Origin: Polydactylus sextarius
Lineage: Eukaryota; Chordata; Actinopteri; Polynemidae
Assembly (NCBI GenBank): GCA_016801845.1
Contig: CM028927.1
Coordinates: forward strand, 9,140,001-9,204,000
Direction of reading: 5' to 3'
Length of the DNA stretch: 64,000 bases
The position numbers were made by a program, and so were the translations under genes. The notes under the pieces were generated by a model that worked only from the letters and a program-made list of their open reading frames with translations, searched no databases and had not been told where the DNA came from. Below are positions 37,401-47,343 of this stretch, piece by piece. Numbering within the stretch: the first letter of the stretch is position 1; each line of letters starts with the position of its first letter.

Positions 37401-40335
37401 TGAGCTGCCATGACGTTATTTAGGGGATAATATTTCACTATTCGTCACTGGCATACACCTGCAGCTGACCCTTTTTTCCAGTACTTAGTCCCCTGTGGCA
37501 CCAGATGCATAGAAATGAACTTATGTGGTTGGTTACCTGCCTGAATGGCTGGCACAGCACAATGGATAGATATAACTACCACAGCCAAAATCAGCCCGTG
37601 TTTGGCAGGTGGTAATTTCCCACCCTGATTGCGACCTGTGGAAGTCAGATGTGTTTTAAAATGTATATAAAGGCTCTGTGTGTTTCTCTGCCCCAAATGG
37701 AAACCTGGCCTCTCTGTCCCACCAGCAGAATGCCCTGCAGTAACCCAGCCACCTAATCCTGTTATGCCCAAGTGGCTTAGGCCAGGCCCTAAACCTCAAT
37801 ACCCGTCTTTCTGACCGCCTCCCTTCCCGCTGCACACGCCATATGGTCTTCATCACATGTGTGTGTATATCTGTGTTACTGCCCTTTTTTTTTTTTTTTT
37901 TTTTTTTACATATGCAGTAATCTATGTGAAGTTGGGTTTTTGTGCATGTTTTTTTGTGCATGTTTCCTAAAATCAGCTTCAAATTCACGTGGAAACTTTA
38001 GGTAATGACAATCATCAAAAGTCACCAAGGCTCTGTCAAAGTTTTTTTTTTTTATGCAAAAGTTTCAGATTCTAGATAAAATAAAATTTGATATTTTGTC
38101 TTATTTTCTGAATTGTTAACATTTCCTGACTAGTGTTGTTGTTGTTGTCAACACTGTTGTTGTAGATATTGAGAAAATGCAGAGTTCTCAGTTTAACAGA
38201 AAACACTTTTGGTATTTAAATAAGAGCATAAGTAAACATGAAAATACAAGCTCCTGGAAAAAAAACACCATTGTCTATCCGAACTTAAGTTTTCTTTAAG
38301 TTTTCAAGCTGACTAACAGAAGTCTGCAGTGTCAGGCCTGACAGCAGAGGTGGCAGCAGATATGATCAGCACAAAAAGTGTTCAAAGTCTGACACTTTCC
38401 ATCCCAGGAAGTCTGTGAGGACACTGTTCTGAAAACACTCGCGACTGCTGTAAAAGTGTCCATGTCAGTCTTGTTGTGTTTGCAGAATCTGCAAAAATAT
38501 CTACAGTCTTTAAGAGGGAATTCTGTTATTTGTCAACAAGGATCTTAGTGGGCATTTAGACCATGAACAGCACTGCATTTTTAAAAATGCAAAGTGCTGA
38601 TGGCGACATGTTGCTGCGGGTACCAGTGAAACAATTAAGTAACGGTCCAGGAAGCTCAGTTGGCGAAGTAGTTCTAGAAGTTTGAAAATATTATACACTG
38701 CACAGTGGGTTAAGATATAGGAAGTTTTCTTTTGCCAATGTTTAGCTGAATGTAATGGACTATTCCATGTTTTACTTTTTTTTGTTTTTGTTTTTTCTGG
38801 TAAGGATGATTTTGATCTTAGTATAAGACTCTATACATTAGTGGCTATATATCACAGTAGCTCGGTAGGATGGAGACAGAGACAGAAACCGTTAACGCTG
38901 TGTGTGTTATTGTTATTGTGAAGATAACTGCCGCTGTTGCTCTCCAATGGGTCAGAATTCTAAATAAAAGGAGTCCTCTGGAAATCTGTTTGACTTCTGT
39001 GGTGAACTACATATCAGGAGGTTAGTTTTAAAGATTACTTTAATTTTCTGGAGAGCTGCAGGGTGTTTGTGCTGCCAGCGTTTGTGTTGCTAAAAGTCCT
39101 GATGGTAGGTAAAATGTGATCAAGATCAGTTTTCTTATTGGATCAAAATATGAGAGAATCACTCAGCTTGAAGGTAAAGAGCTGAGCTCATGAGATCACG
39201 CTCTTATGTGGAAATACCTATGTCAGATTGTTTCTTGGTGTCAGAGCCTTGACAAATTTATGGAAAAGACGGGGTTGTCCTTACATCAACCTCTGATCTT
39301 TAACTTCATCCATCCAACCTTTCTGTCCTGCATCTTCTCTGTTCACTTGGTGTGACTGCTGACCTCTTTTCCACACACATGGGCCTCAGCTGAGCAGGCT
39401 AATCTCCTGAAGCATTACAGAGCTGCCGGGAATTTGCCCCGACCACACAAACTCGGGCAGCAGGGTCATCGAGGGCTATGCACACCAAAGCAGGGACACG
39501 GAGACTTGTGGATAAAAGACAAAGATGAATGGAAATGACATGGAGCCTCAGTCAGACACAATGAAGTAGGTTAGAGATGCTTGAAAATTACCTGAGTCTT
39601 GACTTTACATGTAAATATACAAACTCACATGCCTGAAAGGCAGAACTTTAACCCAGTTTTACAGTTCACAGTTTAAGTGTTTAGCATCAACGGATAGGGA
39701 GAGAGCAGGTGGGCGTTCGTCTTAAATACTTTTCAGCTGGTTACGTTGTCTTGACAGACTCGGCTCCGGTCGCCGTGGGGATAGAAACACTAGGTCAGCC
39801 AGCTCAAATTAAATCAAGCTTAAATTGTCTTGCCTTTAAGTGCGTCATCTGTATGTGGGTGTATGCTTATAGGGTGTGCGTCTAGTGTGGTTATAAGGGA
39901 ATGTTTAATTAGTGGATTTAATTTCTCATAAAGAAAATGTTAATACAAGGTCATATTAATTTTACTAAGTGTCACATTTTATCTTGAGGATGACAGCATC
40001 CTCTTGAGTTTTTATTTTAACTCCCTGAAGACGTGCAGGTGAGCATGCTCACACATCACTCACTGCCTGTAACCAGGACACACAGGTGTAGTTTGACTGA
40101 AGCCTCGTGAGTGTTAAGTAACGGGTGTAGGTATCTTTTAGTCCCATGAGTGAGTGTGTGAGAGAGTGAGTGAGTGAGTGAAGGTTGAGTAGATGGATGG
40201 AGGGACATGGGGGGGGCGGAGTACGACACATGGCTAGCTGGGGTGGATGGAGACCAAGGGTAATCTGATCCAGCTGGGGCAACAGGTGTGGGGTGAGTTT
40301 ACACCCTTGTCTTCTAGCAAGTGCAAAGCTTCCAT

Positions 40336-40378
<43 letters not shown>

Positions 40379-43300
40379 TGCCACCTCCTCTCGTGGAGAT
40401 AAAGTGGAGTCAGGGGTTGTTGTTGCCACAGAGACCTCTCCGTCACCTCCACAGTGGAAGGAAAGATATGAAAGGTATGGAGATGATGAGAATGACGGAT
40501 GATGGATTAATAGGAGATAACAGCGATAGACGTTTCCATTCATGCTATGGAAGGAAAACCAAAGATATAATAAAATAAAGAACTGAGGACGACGTATGTA
40601 TGAGGATGATGTAAGGCCTCAGTGTACCCCCCACCATCATCCCCCCATAAATAAAGAATTAAAAATAGCAGGGGTGTTGTTGAGTTATGCAACCACAACA
40701 TCTTTGGTTTGACTCCAGCGTCTCCCTCCTCTCTATCACCATAGCTGCTCATCAAAACAACACAGGGCGCCGTCACCACTGAGCTCTGGTGCTTCATTTA
40801 CTATGTGTCCTTTTTTAAAAATGATTATTATTGTTTTGTTTTTAGATGCTTGATAGCAGAGAGGGATAAAAGGGGTACGCTGGGGTACCCCAATACTTCC
40901 ACTATTTTGTGATGGAAACGGATCTATTCATATGAATGAGAAGAAACTTAACAACAAAAGGAGATGATGCAGATAATTGATGCAGAAATCTGGAGACAAA
41001 AAAACACATTTCAAATTCTACAAAAGCAAATTTTCTAATCCTGTGTGGTAATATTCTCAGAGGTCTCCTTGACCCAGGATACTTGACCCAAGCTGGCGAA
41101 GTCAAACATAGATAATGAAAGAGGTAAGAGAGACAAAAAGTGGAAGAGGAACTACAGGAAAGAGGAAGGAGGCTGTTGAATTGAATAGAGGCAGCTGCCG
41201 TGTTTCAGTGTGGATCACAGCCAAAGACGCACAGCTGGACCGGGGAGACACGCTCAGTCTGGTAGTTAAGTTGAGGTTTTTATAGCAAAGCACACACAGT
41301 CGTGTATCCTCACTCAACAAACATGAGACAGCAAATGACTGCTGGCCCCGTTTGTTGCAACAGGTGGACTACTGTTTCAACATATGCACACGCTCTCAGC
41401 ACTGGCAAGCAGCTGCCCAGCGACAGGAGATGCCCTTTCTTGTTGGCAAAGCAAGAGGCAACGCTCCCAGTTTGGTGTGTGTGTGTGTGCGCGTGCGTGC
41501 GTGCGTGCGGGAGAGAGAGTCGACCACCCTGCTCTTTGTCCCTTTAGCATTTTCTTATCAACCCCCATTCACTACAGAGTGGATTAGCAGAGTTAAATTT
41601 CACCAGATCCCAAACAAGAACGATGGAGACAAGGAGGAGGGGGTTTCCATCCAGCATCTGGCAACCTACCATAAAGTATCTCTCCTTTATTTATCACCAC
41701 TCCACTCTTCCCAGTGGGAGGCTGGCGATTGCAAAAGGGAATTGTAGGCGAGGTGGCGGCAGTGTCGAGAGAGATAAAAGAACAAAGTAAGGAGGGAGAC
41801 AGCGGTAACAGGAGGGCACAGGAGAGCACTTAAAGGAGACCTCTGACTCTGCATCTGGTATAGGTATGCCAGGTGACGCTTGCCATCACCACCTGCCTGC
41901 TATTGTGCCACAAATACAAAGGAGCTCCCCTTTGAAACACACAGTAACCACACCAGTGAAACCTGAGGCTTGATTAACAGTCACAACACACACACACACA
42001 CTGACAAACTGACCTACTGTATGACTGTGTAAACACACAGTTTTAAGGATTAGCTGTGCACAAGGGGAAAACTCACACACAGGTGCAGGATCACACACAG
42101 GCCGCGATTAAGCATCTCTATGTTTATCTTGCTTTTACATCCTTTGTCAGTTATTCAGTTAAGTGCAGCTGGTCTGCTTTTAAAGTGAATGATTCACATT
42201 ACACACATTTAAAATGATTGATTGCGAAACCAACAATATGCAAATTTAGATGAGATAGAGATGAGATGTGAGTCATGGCAAAAAAACAGGGCAAAATTCA
42301 AGTTTACAGCTCTGGGGCGTGGCTCTGTGAAGACTCTCATTGTTCCCACACACTCATTCCTCTGACAGAGGCAATACTGTCAGCTGTATAGACGACCAAT
42401 TATACAGTTACCGCTTTGTATCCCTACAGTCATAATGGAGTCCCAGCAGAGTTAGTAAACCCAAGTCTATGCACTGTCCGTCTCCCTCAGTCTGAGTATG
42501 TGTTAAGTCATAATTGAATCGGCTAATTGTATCTTAAAGTTAATGGGATTGATTTACGTAAGTGTATGTGCTTGACACATACACGATATATAGAAAACCT
42601 GCCTCTGAGTAGAGCAGAGCAGCCGGAGTCACCGCTCTAAAGGACGGCACTGTCACTTGTTCGGTTTTGAAAACACTCATGATTTTCCAGACAACGGATC
42701 CTTTTGACTTTTAGTGATTGTTGTCATTTACTGTAGCATCAATATGAAGTTGACATTTGTGGTTTTTGATTTAAATGTCACAACAGCTAGAACTGGAAGG
42801 ATTACACAGGATCATGCATACTTTTGTATGGTAATACTAAGTTGGGGGAAGATGTAAACTGATTTTTACATATTGAAAGTGACTAGTGTCACTCATTCAA
42901 AGACTCTTCTAACTTTCTGTTATTATTCCATTCCATTTACTGTACAATAAAAGCATATTTTTAATCTTTTGTCTGTTGTAATGCCTCAGCTGAGGCCAGA
43001 GACATTGTGTTTTTGGGTTGTCCACCCATCCCATTCTCTTGAATATGATATCACAAGAACACCCTGACGAAGTCTGTTCAAATTTGGCACAAATGCTCAG
43101 TGAAATTCAAGAAAAAACTGATTAGATTTTGGTGGAAAATGTAAAAAGTCAAAAGTCACTGTGACCTCACAGAACATGTTTTTTCTCTTTAAATGTAATA
43201 TCTCAGGAAAAATACGTTTACTTGGATGCAAGTATGCCTTGGATGTCTACCTAATTTACCTCTTAGTTGTCTTTGCTGTTGTTTGAATGTTTTTTGATTT

Positions 43301-43743
43301 TTAATACCACTGTGATAGGCTTTTGCAATTTCGTAATCTTATCTTAATTCTAGTATTGTCTATTTCTGCTCACATTTTTATCAGAATATAATGCTTAATT
43401 AACGACTATGATGAATGTAATATTTATGACAAAAATCAGATTTAGTTTCATACAATTAGCAGCTGCTCAAAATCTCTTTCTCTGCAAGTCCCACACATCC
43501 TCATTTCCTTTGCGTGTGTGTCTTCAGTCAATGCAGGGCAGTGGCTCTTGATGCAGACCGGCGCTCAGATAGACGGACAGATATACAGACCGACAAGCAG
43601 GGCAGGGTCTGGTGCTGCTGTTTAGTGCTGAGGCCTGGCCTGGAGACTGCTGACTGATGCAAAATAGAAACACGGGGGTGGAACAGTTGGAAACGGGGAG
43701 AGGGAGAATGAGAGAGTGAGTGAAAGCCGAAGCGAGACTGATG

Positions 43744-43786
<43 letters not shown>

Positions 43787-44228
43787 TGCACAAGAGAGAA
43801 GGGTGGGAGGAAAGAGCAAAAGAGGGAGAGACATTATCGAGCCAGTGTGAGTCAGCAGGTTGACAGAGCTTCAGGGTGCAGCTCCAGCACATCACTGCTA
43901 CTGTAAATTTCCCAGTTTGTACTGGATTCAACCTGAAGTCGACCTCAGGGTTTCTGATCCACACACACTCTGAGTCCTGTTTGTTTCCTAAACAACATAA
44001 AATAATCAGTTTCTTCATGTGAAAACCTTTCATTAGTTCAAATTCAGCGAAATTTCTGTGTGGTAATAAAACAGTGGTCAAAATGTTGTCAGAAGCTCTT
44101 TCACGCATCCAAAAAAATCAATGTGGATCAAAATATTAACCTAAAAAAGGACCCATTACGCTTATTGGCAGCTTGTGCTGACCTGGTAAAATGCATAATG
44201 TGTGCTAACTGTGTGTGTTTGACCTGTA

Positions 44229-44262
<34 letters not shown>

Positions 44263-45404
44263 TGTAGGACCTGGTGCCAACGTGCCAGCTGTGTATGGCC
44301 TAGATGTGACGGACCCGTTGAGGTGGGAGGAGACGGTGCTGAACCCTGCACTGCAGATACTGGACAGTCTCAGTAAGGTGGGGCCTCAGCTCCTTTCTCC
44401 TGAGTCGTCATCTTCCTTCTTTCTACCTTTTTTTCTCTTTTTCCTCATCACCACCTCTCTTCAGTTGCTTATTTCCATTTAGTTATTTGCTCTCCCGTTG
44501 CTTCCTTTTTTCCGTCCATCTCTTTGTGGGATTATTTGGTCCCTTCCTCTCCTTTACCTCCTCTTTTCTACTGTCATTTTTTCCATAGTTCCTCTCTGCT
44601 TCACTCTTCTTCCCTTTTTTAATCCCCATATTCCCCCTTTATTCTTCTTCTCTGCACTGTCCATTCATTTATTTTGTATTTTTATTTTGCAATGCTGTTT
44701 CTTTTTCTACCTTCTGTTTACCCCCATTTCTTCCTTTCTTTCAATTTTCTCTGACTTTTTCGTATCAAATCAGTTCCCCATCGTAATTTTTGTTTTATTT
44801 CTGGTTTGTGTATTCTTTTTCCTCCTTTTAATTTGTGAAACAGCTGAATATTTCATCAACACTTTCAACCAATCAGGGTGAGGAGCCGGCAACTGCACCA
44901 ATCAGAGTGGAGCAAGTGGGGCAGAAAAACAAACGGAGCTTCCACACTTGCGATCTGTGTGACAAAGTGATCATCGGTGACCTTGAGTGGACAGGTGAGA
45001 CTGCTGAGTCACATCAAACAATAACCACATAACATATGGATTTTTAGATCAATGTTTTTGGGAAGTAATTGAACGTGATTTGAATTTATTGAACGCTTGC
45101 ACAATAAAAGTGTGGTCGAAATAAAATTAAAGTATGAAACACTTGACAAAACGTGTCCACAGAGCTCAAACTGTCGTCTTTGTCTTTACCCGCAGCTCAC
45201 CTAAAGTCCAAAAAGCATCACTATCATGTGAGGAAGAAGCTGAAGACTGATCAGTCCCAGGGCAGCGCTGCAGCTCCTCCCGCTGCAGGAGAGACTCTCT
45301 CAAAGGACACTTGTGCTCCCGTTGCCCCGGGCTGCTGCGAAACCTCTCAGGAGTCTTCCCAAGACGCCAGGACAACACACAAGGAAGTACCGGTGACATT
45401 TTAG
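16258..45404 (+). CDS. trit1: tRNA dimethylallyltransferase (tRNA isopentenyltransferase 1)
   Basis: Transfers a dimethylallyl group to N6 of A37 beside the anticodon of selected cytosolic and mitochondrial tRNAs (i6A37), the eukaryotic counterpart of bacterial MiaA and yeast Mod5. Eleven exons join in frame to 486 aa (human 467). The first 20 residues have three Arg and no acidic residue, consistent with mitochondrial targeting. The P-loop is GATGTGKS at 25-32, followed by ADSMQVY at 49-55. HHMISFVDP and VGGTNYYIESLLWKVL, two hallmark blocks, follow. HPNDKRKIARSLQ, GIFQSIGFKEF and TKRYARKQNKWVRNRF mark the tRNA-binding half. A matrin/U1-type zinc finger uses C403, C406, H419 and H425. The ATG has a good context (A at -3, G at +4). 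Intron 2 is AT-AC. The C-terminal tail after residue 430 is poorly conserved. Same strand and order after mycl as in human. Confidence 0.96.
17756..17769. promoter_or_regulatory. RFX-like site in trit1 intron 1
   Basis: GTTTCCGCAGCAAC fits an X-box with one mismatch in the left half-site. It has the same layout as a site in the CYRI intron at 62,453. Confidence 0.35.
18122..18150. repeat. (AGC)n trinucleotide repeat
   Basis: About nine AGC units in trit1 intron 1. The class can expand, but this copy is short. Confidence 0.9.
18690..19145. mobile_element. hAT-like repeat remnant with an internal direct repeat
   Basis: GTGGTTCCCAAACTGGGGTCC near 18,702 resembles the ends of non-autonomous hAT elements. 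The 28-base segments at 18,749-18,776 and 19,117-19,144 are identical except for one base. No transposase frame or clear target-site duplication was found. Confidence 0.45.
20579..20594. repeat. Poly-A run
   Basis: Sixteen A followed by CCCC. No retroelement body is visible on its 5' side. Confidence 0.8.
21120..21226. repeat. Purine-rich tract ending in 21 consecutive G
   Basis: A G/A-rich stretch with several G runs leads into uninterrupted G at 21,205-21,225. It can form G-quadruplexes, and its length may be uncertain in sequencing. Confidence 0.85.
22560..22880. promoter_or_regulatory. CNE-like stretch in trit1 intron 1
   Basis: A GC-rich segment with GGGGCCGGCCGGCTGCAGG gives way to an AT-rich non-repetitive segment containing the palindrome CCATTAATGG (22,785-22,794) and further TAAT cores, typical of homeodomain sites. 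Conservation cannot be tested from one sequence. Confidence 0.3.
23051..23126. repeat. Composite (TA)n/(CA)n/(TG)n microsatellite
   Basis: TA repeats, then CA repeats, then TG repeats. The CA and TG parts are complementary and could fold into a hairpin. Confidence 0.95.
23463..23485. repeat. Poly-T run
   Basis: Twenty-three consecutive T inside a T-rich stretch of trit1 intron 1. Confidence 0.85.
24053..24118. repeat. (AC)n microsatellite
   Basis: Perfect AC repeat of about 66 bases, one of the longest in the window. Confidence 0.97.
24902..25201 (+). repeat. Diverged direct duplication
   Basis: The segments at 24,902-24,974 and 25,133-25,201 share AAGTAAAA(C/T)TGAAACTGCA, then CTAT, CAGTATT-like and TGTAAACCTGCA blocks in the same order. 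Spacing is about 230 bases, so this is an old tandem duplication or two remnants of one repeat. Confidence 0.55.
25410..25553. repeat. 16-base inverted repeat
   Basis: TAGCTTGTCCAGCTAA at 25,410-25,425 is the exact reverse complement of 25,538-25,553. Flanks do not match well, so the element that left it is unknown. Confidence 0.7.
27441..27581 (+). CDS. trit1: trit1 exon 2
   Basis: Residues 54-100, phase 0 at both ends, with the HHMISFVDP block. The acceptor is TTGCCTTCAG. No GT donor exists near the frame-defined end; the exon ends at CTT and the intron begins ATATCCTTAC. Confidence 0.9.
27582..30986 (+). other. trit1: trit1 intron 2, U12-type AT-AC intron
   Basis: The 5' end ATATCCTTAC matches the minor-spliceosome AT-AC donor (ATATCCTTT) at 8 of 9 positions. 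TCCTTAAC at 30,970-30,977 matches the U12 branch site, and its adenosine lies about 10 bases from the terminal AC at 30,985-30,986. Exon joining across these ends gives the expected ALALINDM...NKLPIIVGG protein order. The 3,405-base interior has a (TC)n tract at 28,242-28,273 and no coding sequence. Confidence 0.85.
28242..28273. repeat. (TC)n microsatellite
   Basis: CT dinucleotide tract with one TTT interruption. Confidence 0.9.
30987..31085 (+). CDS. trit1: trit1 exon 3
   Basis: Residues 101-133, phase 0, with the VGGTNYYIESLLWKVL motif of the catalytic domain. The donor is GGG/GTAAGT. Confidence 0.92.
31214..31392 (+). CDS. trit1: trit1 exon 4
   Basis: Residues 134-192 plus two bases, with RLSEVDPNMAA and HPNDKRKIAR. 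I placed the acceptor at TTTGCTAAG before CCTGAA. An upstream in-frame CAG at 31,195 would insert six residues, so the 5' edge is less certain than the rest. The donor is CCAG/GTGATA. Confidence 0.85.
31433..31469. repeat. (TA)n microsatellite
   Basis: TA repeat starting about 40 bases after the exon 4 donor. Confidence 0.95.
32210..32352 (+). CDS. trit1: trit1 exon 5
   Basis: Starts by completing the split Arg codon, then SLQIHEETGVPHSQWLEEQ, and ends in phase 1 before a GTGAGG donor. It encodes the start of the tRNA-binding insertion domain. Confidence 0.92.
32512..32623 (+). CDS. trit1: trit1 exon 6
   Basis: Encodes VLDRRLDTRIDEMLASGLM then EELRDFHVRYNQ, ending in phase 2 at ACAG/GTGAAT. 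Confidence 0.93.
32624..36137 (+). other. trit1: trit1 intron 6
   Basis: A 3.5-kb GT-AG intron. It has a homeodomain/GATA-like non-repetitive stretch near 33,120-33,300, a pyrimidine-rich block at 34,390-34,790 and an (ATT)n tract at 34,808-34,830. No gene recognised. Confidence 0.85.
36138..36250 (+). CDS. trit1: trit1 exon 7
   Basis: Encodes QSYQHGIFQSIGFKEFHDYL and a variable linker. The acceptor is CTCTCAAG and the donor AAAG/GTCAGA. Confidence 0.92.
36391..36468 (+). CDS. trit1: trit1 exon 8
   Basis: Encodes GIEGMKIATKRYARKQNKWV and RNRFLK, the conserved basic tRNA-contacting region. The acceptor is TCATCTAG and the donor AAAC/GTGAGT. Confidence 0.93.
36628..36825. repeat. (GA)n then (GAGT)n tetranucleotide array
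   Basis: A GA tract runs into about 175 bases of nearly perfect GAGT units. On the minus strand it reads as a false Leu-Thr-His-Ser repeat protein. It lies about 160 bases inside trit1 intron 8. Confidence 0.97.
37885..37907. repeat. Poly-T run
   Basis: Twenty-three consecutive T in trit1 intron 8. Confidence 0.85.
40337..40376. repeat. (CA)n microsatellite
   Basis: Perfect CA repeat of about 40 bases. Confidence 0.95.
43008..43208 (+). repeat. Worn interspersed repeat, copy 2 of the 4.5-kb family
   Basis: Shares TCAAATTTGGCA and GTGACCTCACA(G/A)AACATGTT with 4,505-4,680 in the same order. It also contains TGATTAGATTTTGGTGG, lost in the other copy. Confidence 0.7.
43746..43783. repeat. (GA)n microsatellite
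   Basis: Perfect GA repeat of about 38 bases. Confidence 0.95.
44231..44259. repeat. (TG)n tract abutting the trit1 exon 9 acceptor
   Basis: About 15 TG units end eight bases before the exon and replace the usual pyrimidine tract. UG-rich RNA of this type is a known binding site for TDP-43 and CELF proteins. Confidence 0.9.
44268..44377 (+). CDS. trit1: trit1 exon 9
   Basis: Encodes PGANVPAVYGLDVTDPLRW and the following EETVLNPALQIL helix. The acceptor is TTTGTGTAG and the donor AAG/GTGGGG. Its 110 bases are not a multiple of three, so skipping would shift the frame. Confidence 0.92.
44390..44830. repeat. Pyrimidine-rich filler of trit1 intron 9
   Basis: Nearly all of the 499-base intron is C/T-rich with many TTTC and CTTC words. 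The open frames in it reflect this bias. Confidence 0.7.
44877..44994 (+). CDS. trit1: trit1 exon 10
   Basis: Residues 379-417 and one base. It carries CDLCDKVIIGDLEW, the first half of the zinc finger. The acceptor is CCAATCAG and the donor ACAG/GTGAGA. Confidence 0.93.
45196..45404 (+). CDS. trit1: trit1 exon 11 (terminal coding exon)
   Basis: Completes the zinc finger (HLKSKKH), adds a basic stretch VRKKLK and a low-complexity tail, and stops at TAG 45,402-45,404. Confidence 0.92.
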
Positions 45405-45763
45405 TGGCTCCTCTGACTCTACACATGTTTTTGTTTTTTTTTAGGTTTCTACCACTGTTCTGCACTAAAAACTGGATCTTTCCTCACAGTCCTTACAGAA
45501 ACAGAAATGTGAGAGTTCGAACTTGAGCTACCGTCCCTCTTCCTTCAAAACATCTTTTATCCAAAAACTTTCAGAGTCTTCCACCTAATAGTGATCCTTA
45601 TTCTGGACAGCAGTGTCTAACAACAATGAACACATCTGAGAACATTTTCTTCCACCTCCCCTTCGTACTTGTCCATGAGCTCGATGGATGGATCTTTGAA
45701 GCGGTTTATTCTTGTCACAGTGATGTTGACAGCCTGATGGATCCAACATTTTGGACTCTGAAA

Positions 45764-45769
45764 AATAAA
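45764..45769 (+). terminator. trit1: Candidate trit1 polyadenylation signal
   Basis: First AATAAA after the stop codon, 360 bases downstream, followed by T/GT-rich sequence. A second AATAAA occurs near 46,033. Confidence 0.5.
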
Positions 45770-46330
45770 TTAGAACTATATTGTATGTTGCGCCATAGAA
45801 ACATGTTTTTAAGGATAATTTAACCGCCTTGGTTAAATTGAACCGCCTGTTAAATTGTTAAAAAGTTTATTTTTCTATTTGCTGAATGTGCCTTAACAAA
45901 GAGCTGACGTTTCACATGCTTGGTACTGAACGAAAATCTTGTGTTTCTAAAATATTAGCATTTCAAGGTTTAAATTTTTTTGTCTAAACACTATGCACTT
46001 TTAAATTTCCCCCAGCAGGTTTTGACGATATTAAATAAACCAAAAGATTTTAAATCATCTCGATCAATGAACGATCATGTGTTTTGGGTGACAAATTTGG
46101 ATGCGGGAGGTTTTCACATGGCATGGTTTCACCTGTATCTCTGTGAGATCTCATTACACAGCACAAGCATCTCATCTCTTTATCTCTGTTTTTCTTCCGC
46201 CGCCTCTTTTACTGTGTTTTTCTATCTCTTTGTTTGATAATGACCAGACACGTGATTTGTGCCGTTGTCTGTCAGTGGAGCTTAACTGAGCTTATTTCTG
46301 CTCTAACAGTTGTATAAACCAACGGCTCAG

Positions 46331-46438
<108 letters not shown>

Positions 46439-47319
46439 TTTTCGCCGACAGTGATTGGAGATCTTTGTTCTTTGCATCACACTCCTTTCAAACCAGGTGT
46501 GCCTACCTACTGTAAAACCACTTACATAACACTTGACAGAACTCCAGAAGCCTCTTTTTGGCTCTGTTTCCCTCTTCACCTGATGCTTTTCTTCTCACCT
46601 CCCTGCCTCCCCTTCCTAAGAATCAAAACAGATATTGTTTGACATTCCAGCGCAGCGCTCCATCATCTCTTTCTCCCGCCTCAATCGTAGACATATTCTT
46701 TCACTGCAAGTGCAGTTCACAGGCTCCCATTTGTTTGACCTCATCCTCATGACTAAAAATATTTCCAGCCATATAATAGCTGGAAATGTGCATGTGTATG
46801 TGTGAGCGTGTCCCACATTCCCTCATTCCAAACTGGGTCAGGCCTCAAGCTTACTGGGGACTTACTATACTGTATGGGACTTGCACTGATAGCAAAGGTC
46901 ACTCTGCAACTGGTGTCTGGCTTTTATAACCATTTCTGTGGTTGTTTTCCTTCCCCTGATTTTCTTTTTCTTTCTCTTCTCTGTAATTACAAAAACAGAC
47001 GTGACGGGAGACATCATCTTTGAATAAGAGAAAACATGTATCATCAGTCATCTGATACATGCCTCTCGTTTTCTTAGGGAAAATTTATGTGTGGTATGTT
47101 CTTATCTCAGGTTCTTTAGCAAGTCTTGCCTGGCACTTCTTGGCACTGCTGAATCATTCCACATTAAAAGGAGAAAGCTTGCGCAACACAATGACATAAG
47201 GCTTCAGGCTCCTGAAGCGCTCGTACACATATTCGCAGAAGTGGAGAAGTAGGGCAGCGTCCACGGTCACAAGGCTAATTAGTGATTTACACACTGTGAT
47301 GCATTGGATCATCTACTGA

Positions 47320-47343
47320 CACACACACACACACACACACACA
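47320..47343. repeat. (AC)n microsatellite
   Basis: Short perfect AC repeat. Confidence 0.9.

Larger units (their letters stand above)
36469..44267 (+). other. trit1: trit1 intron 8
   Basis: A 7.8-kb intron with the large GAGT array, several microsatellites, a second copy of the repeat family seen at 4.5 kb, and a TG tract that runs to the 3' splice site. No coding sequence was recognised. Confidence 0.88.

Noticed and set aside
44498..44881. 127-codon hydrophobic frame in trit1 intron 9
   Set aside because: It comes from a C/T-rich intron that encodes Phe and Leu by composition, and its end reads into trit1 exon 10 from the intron side.
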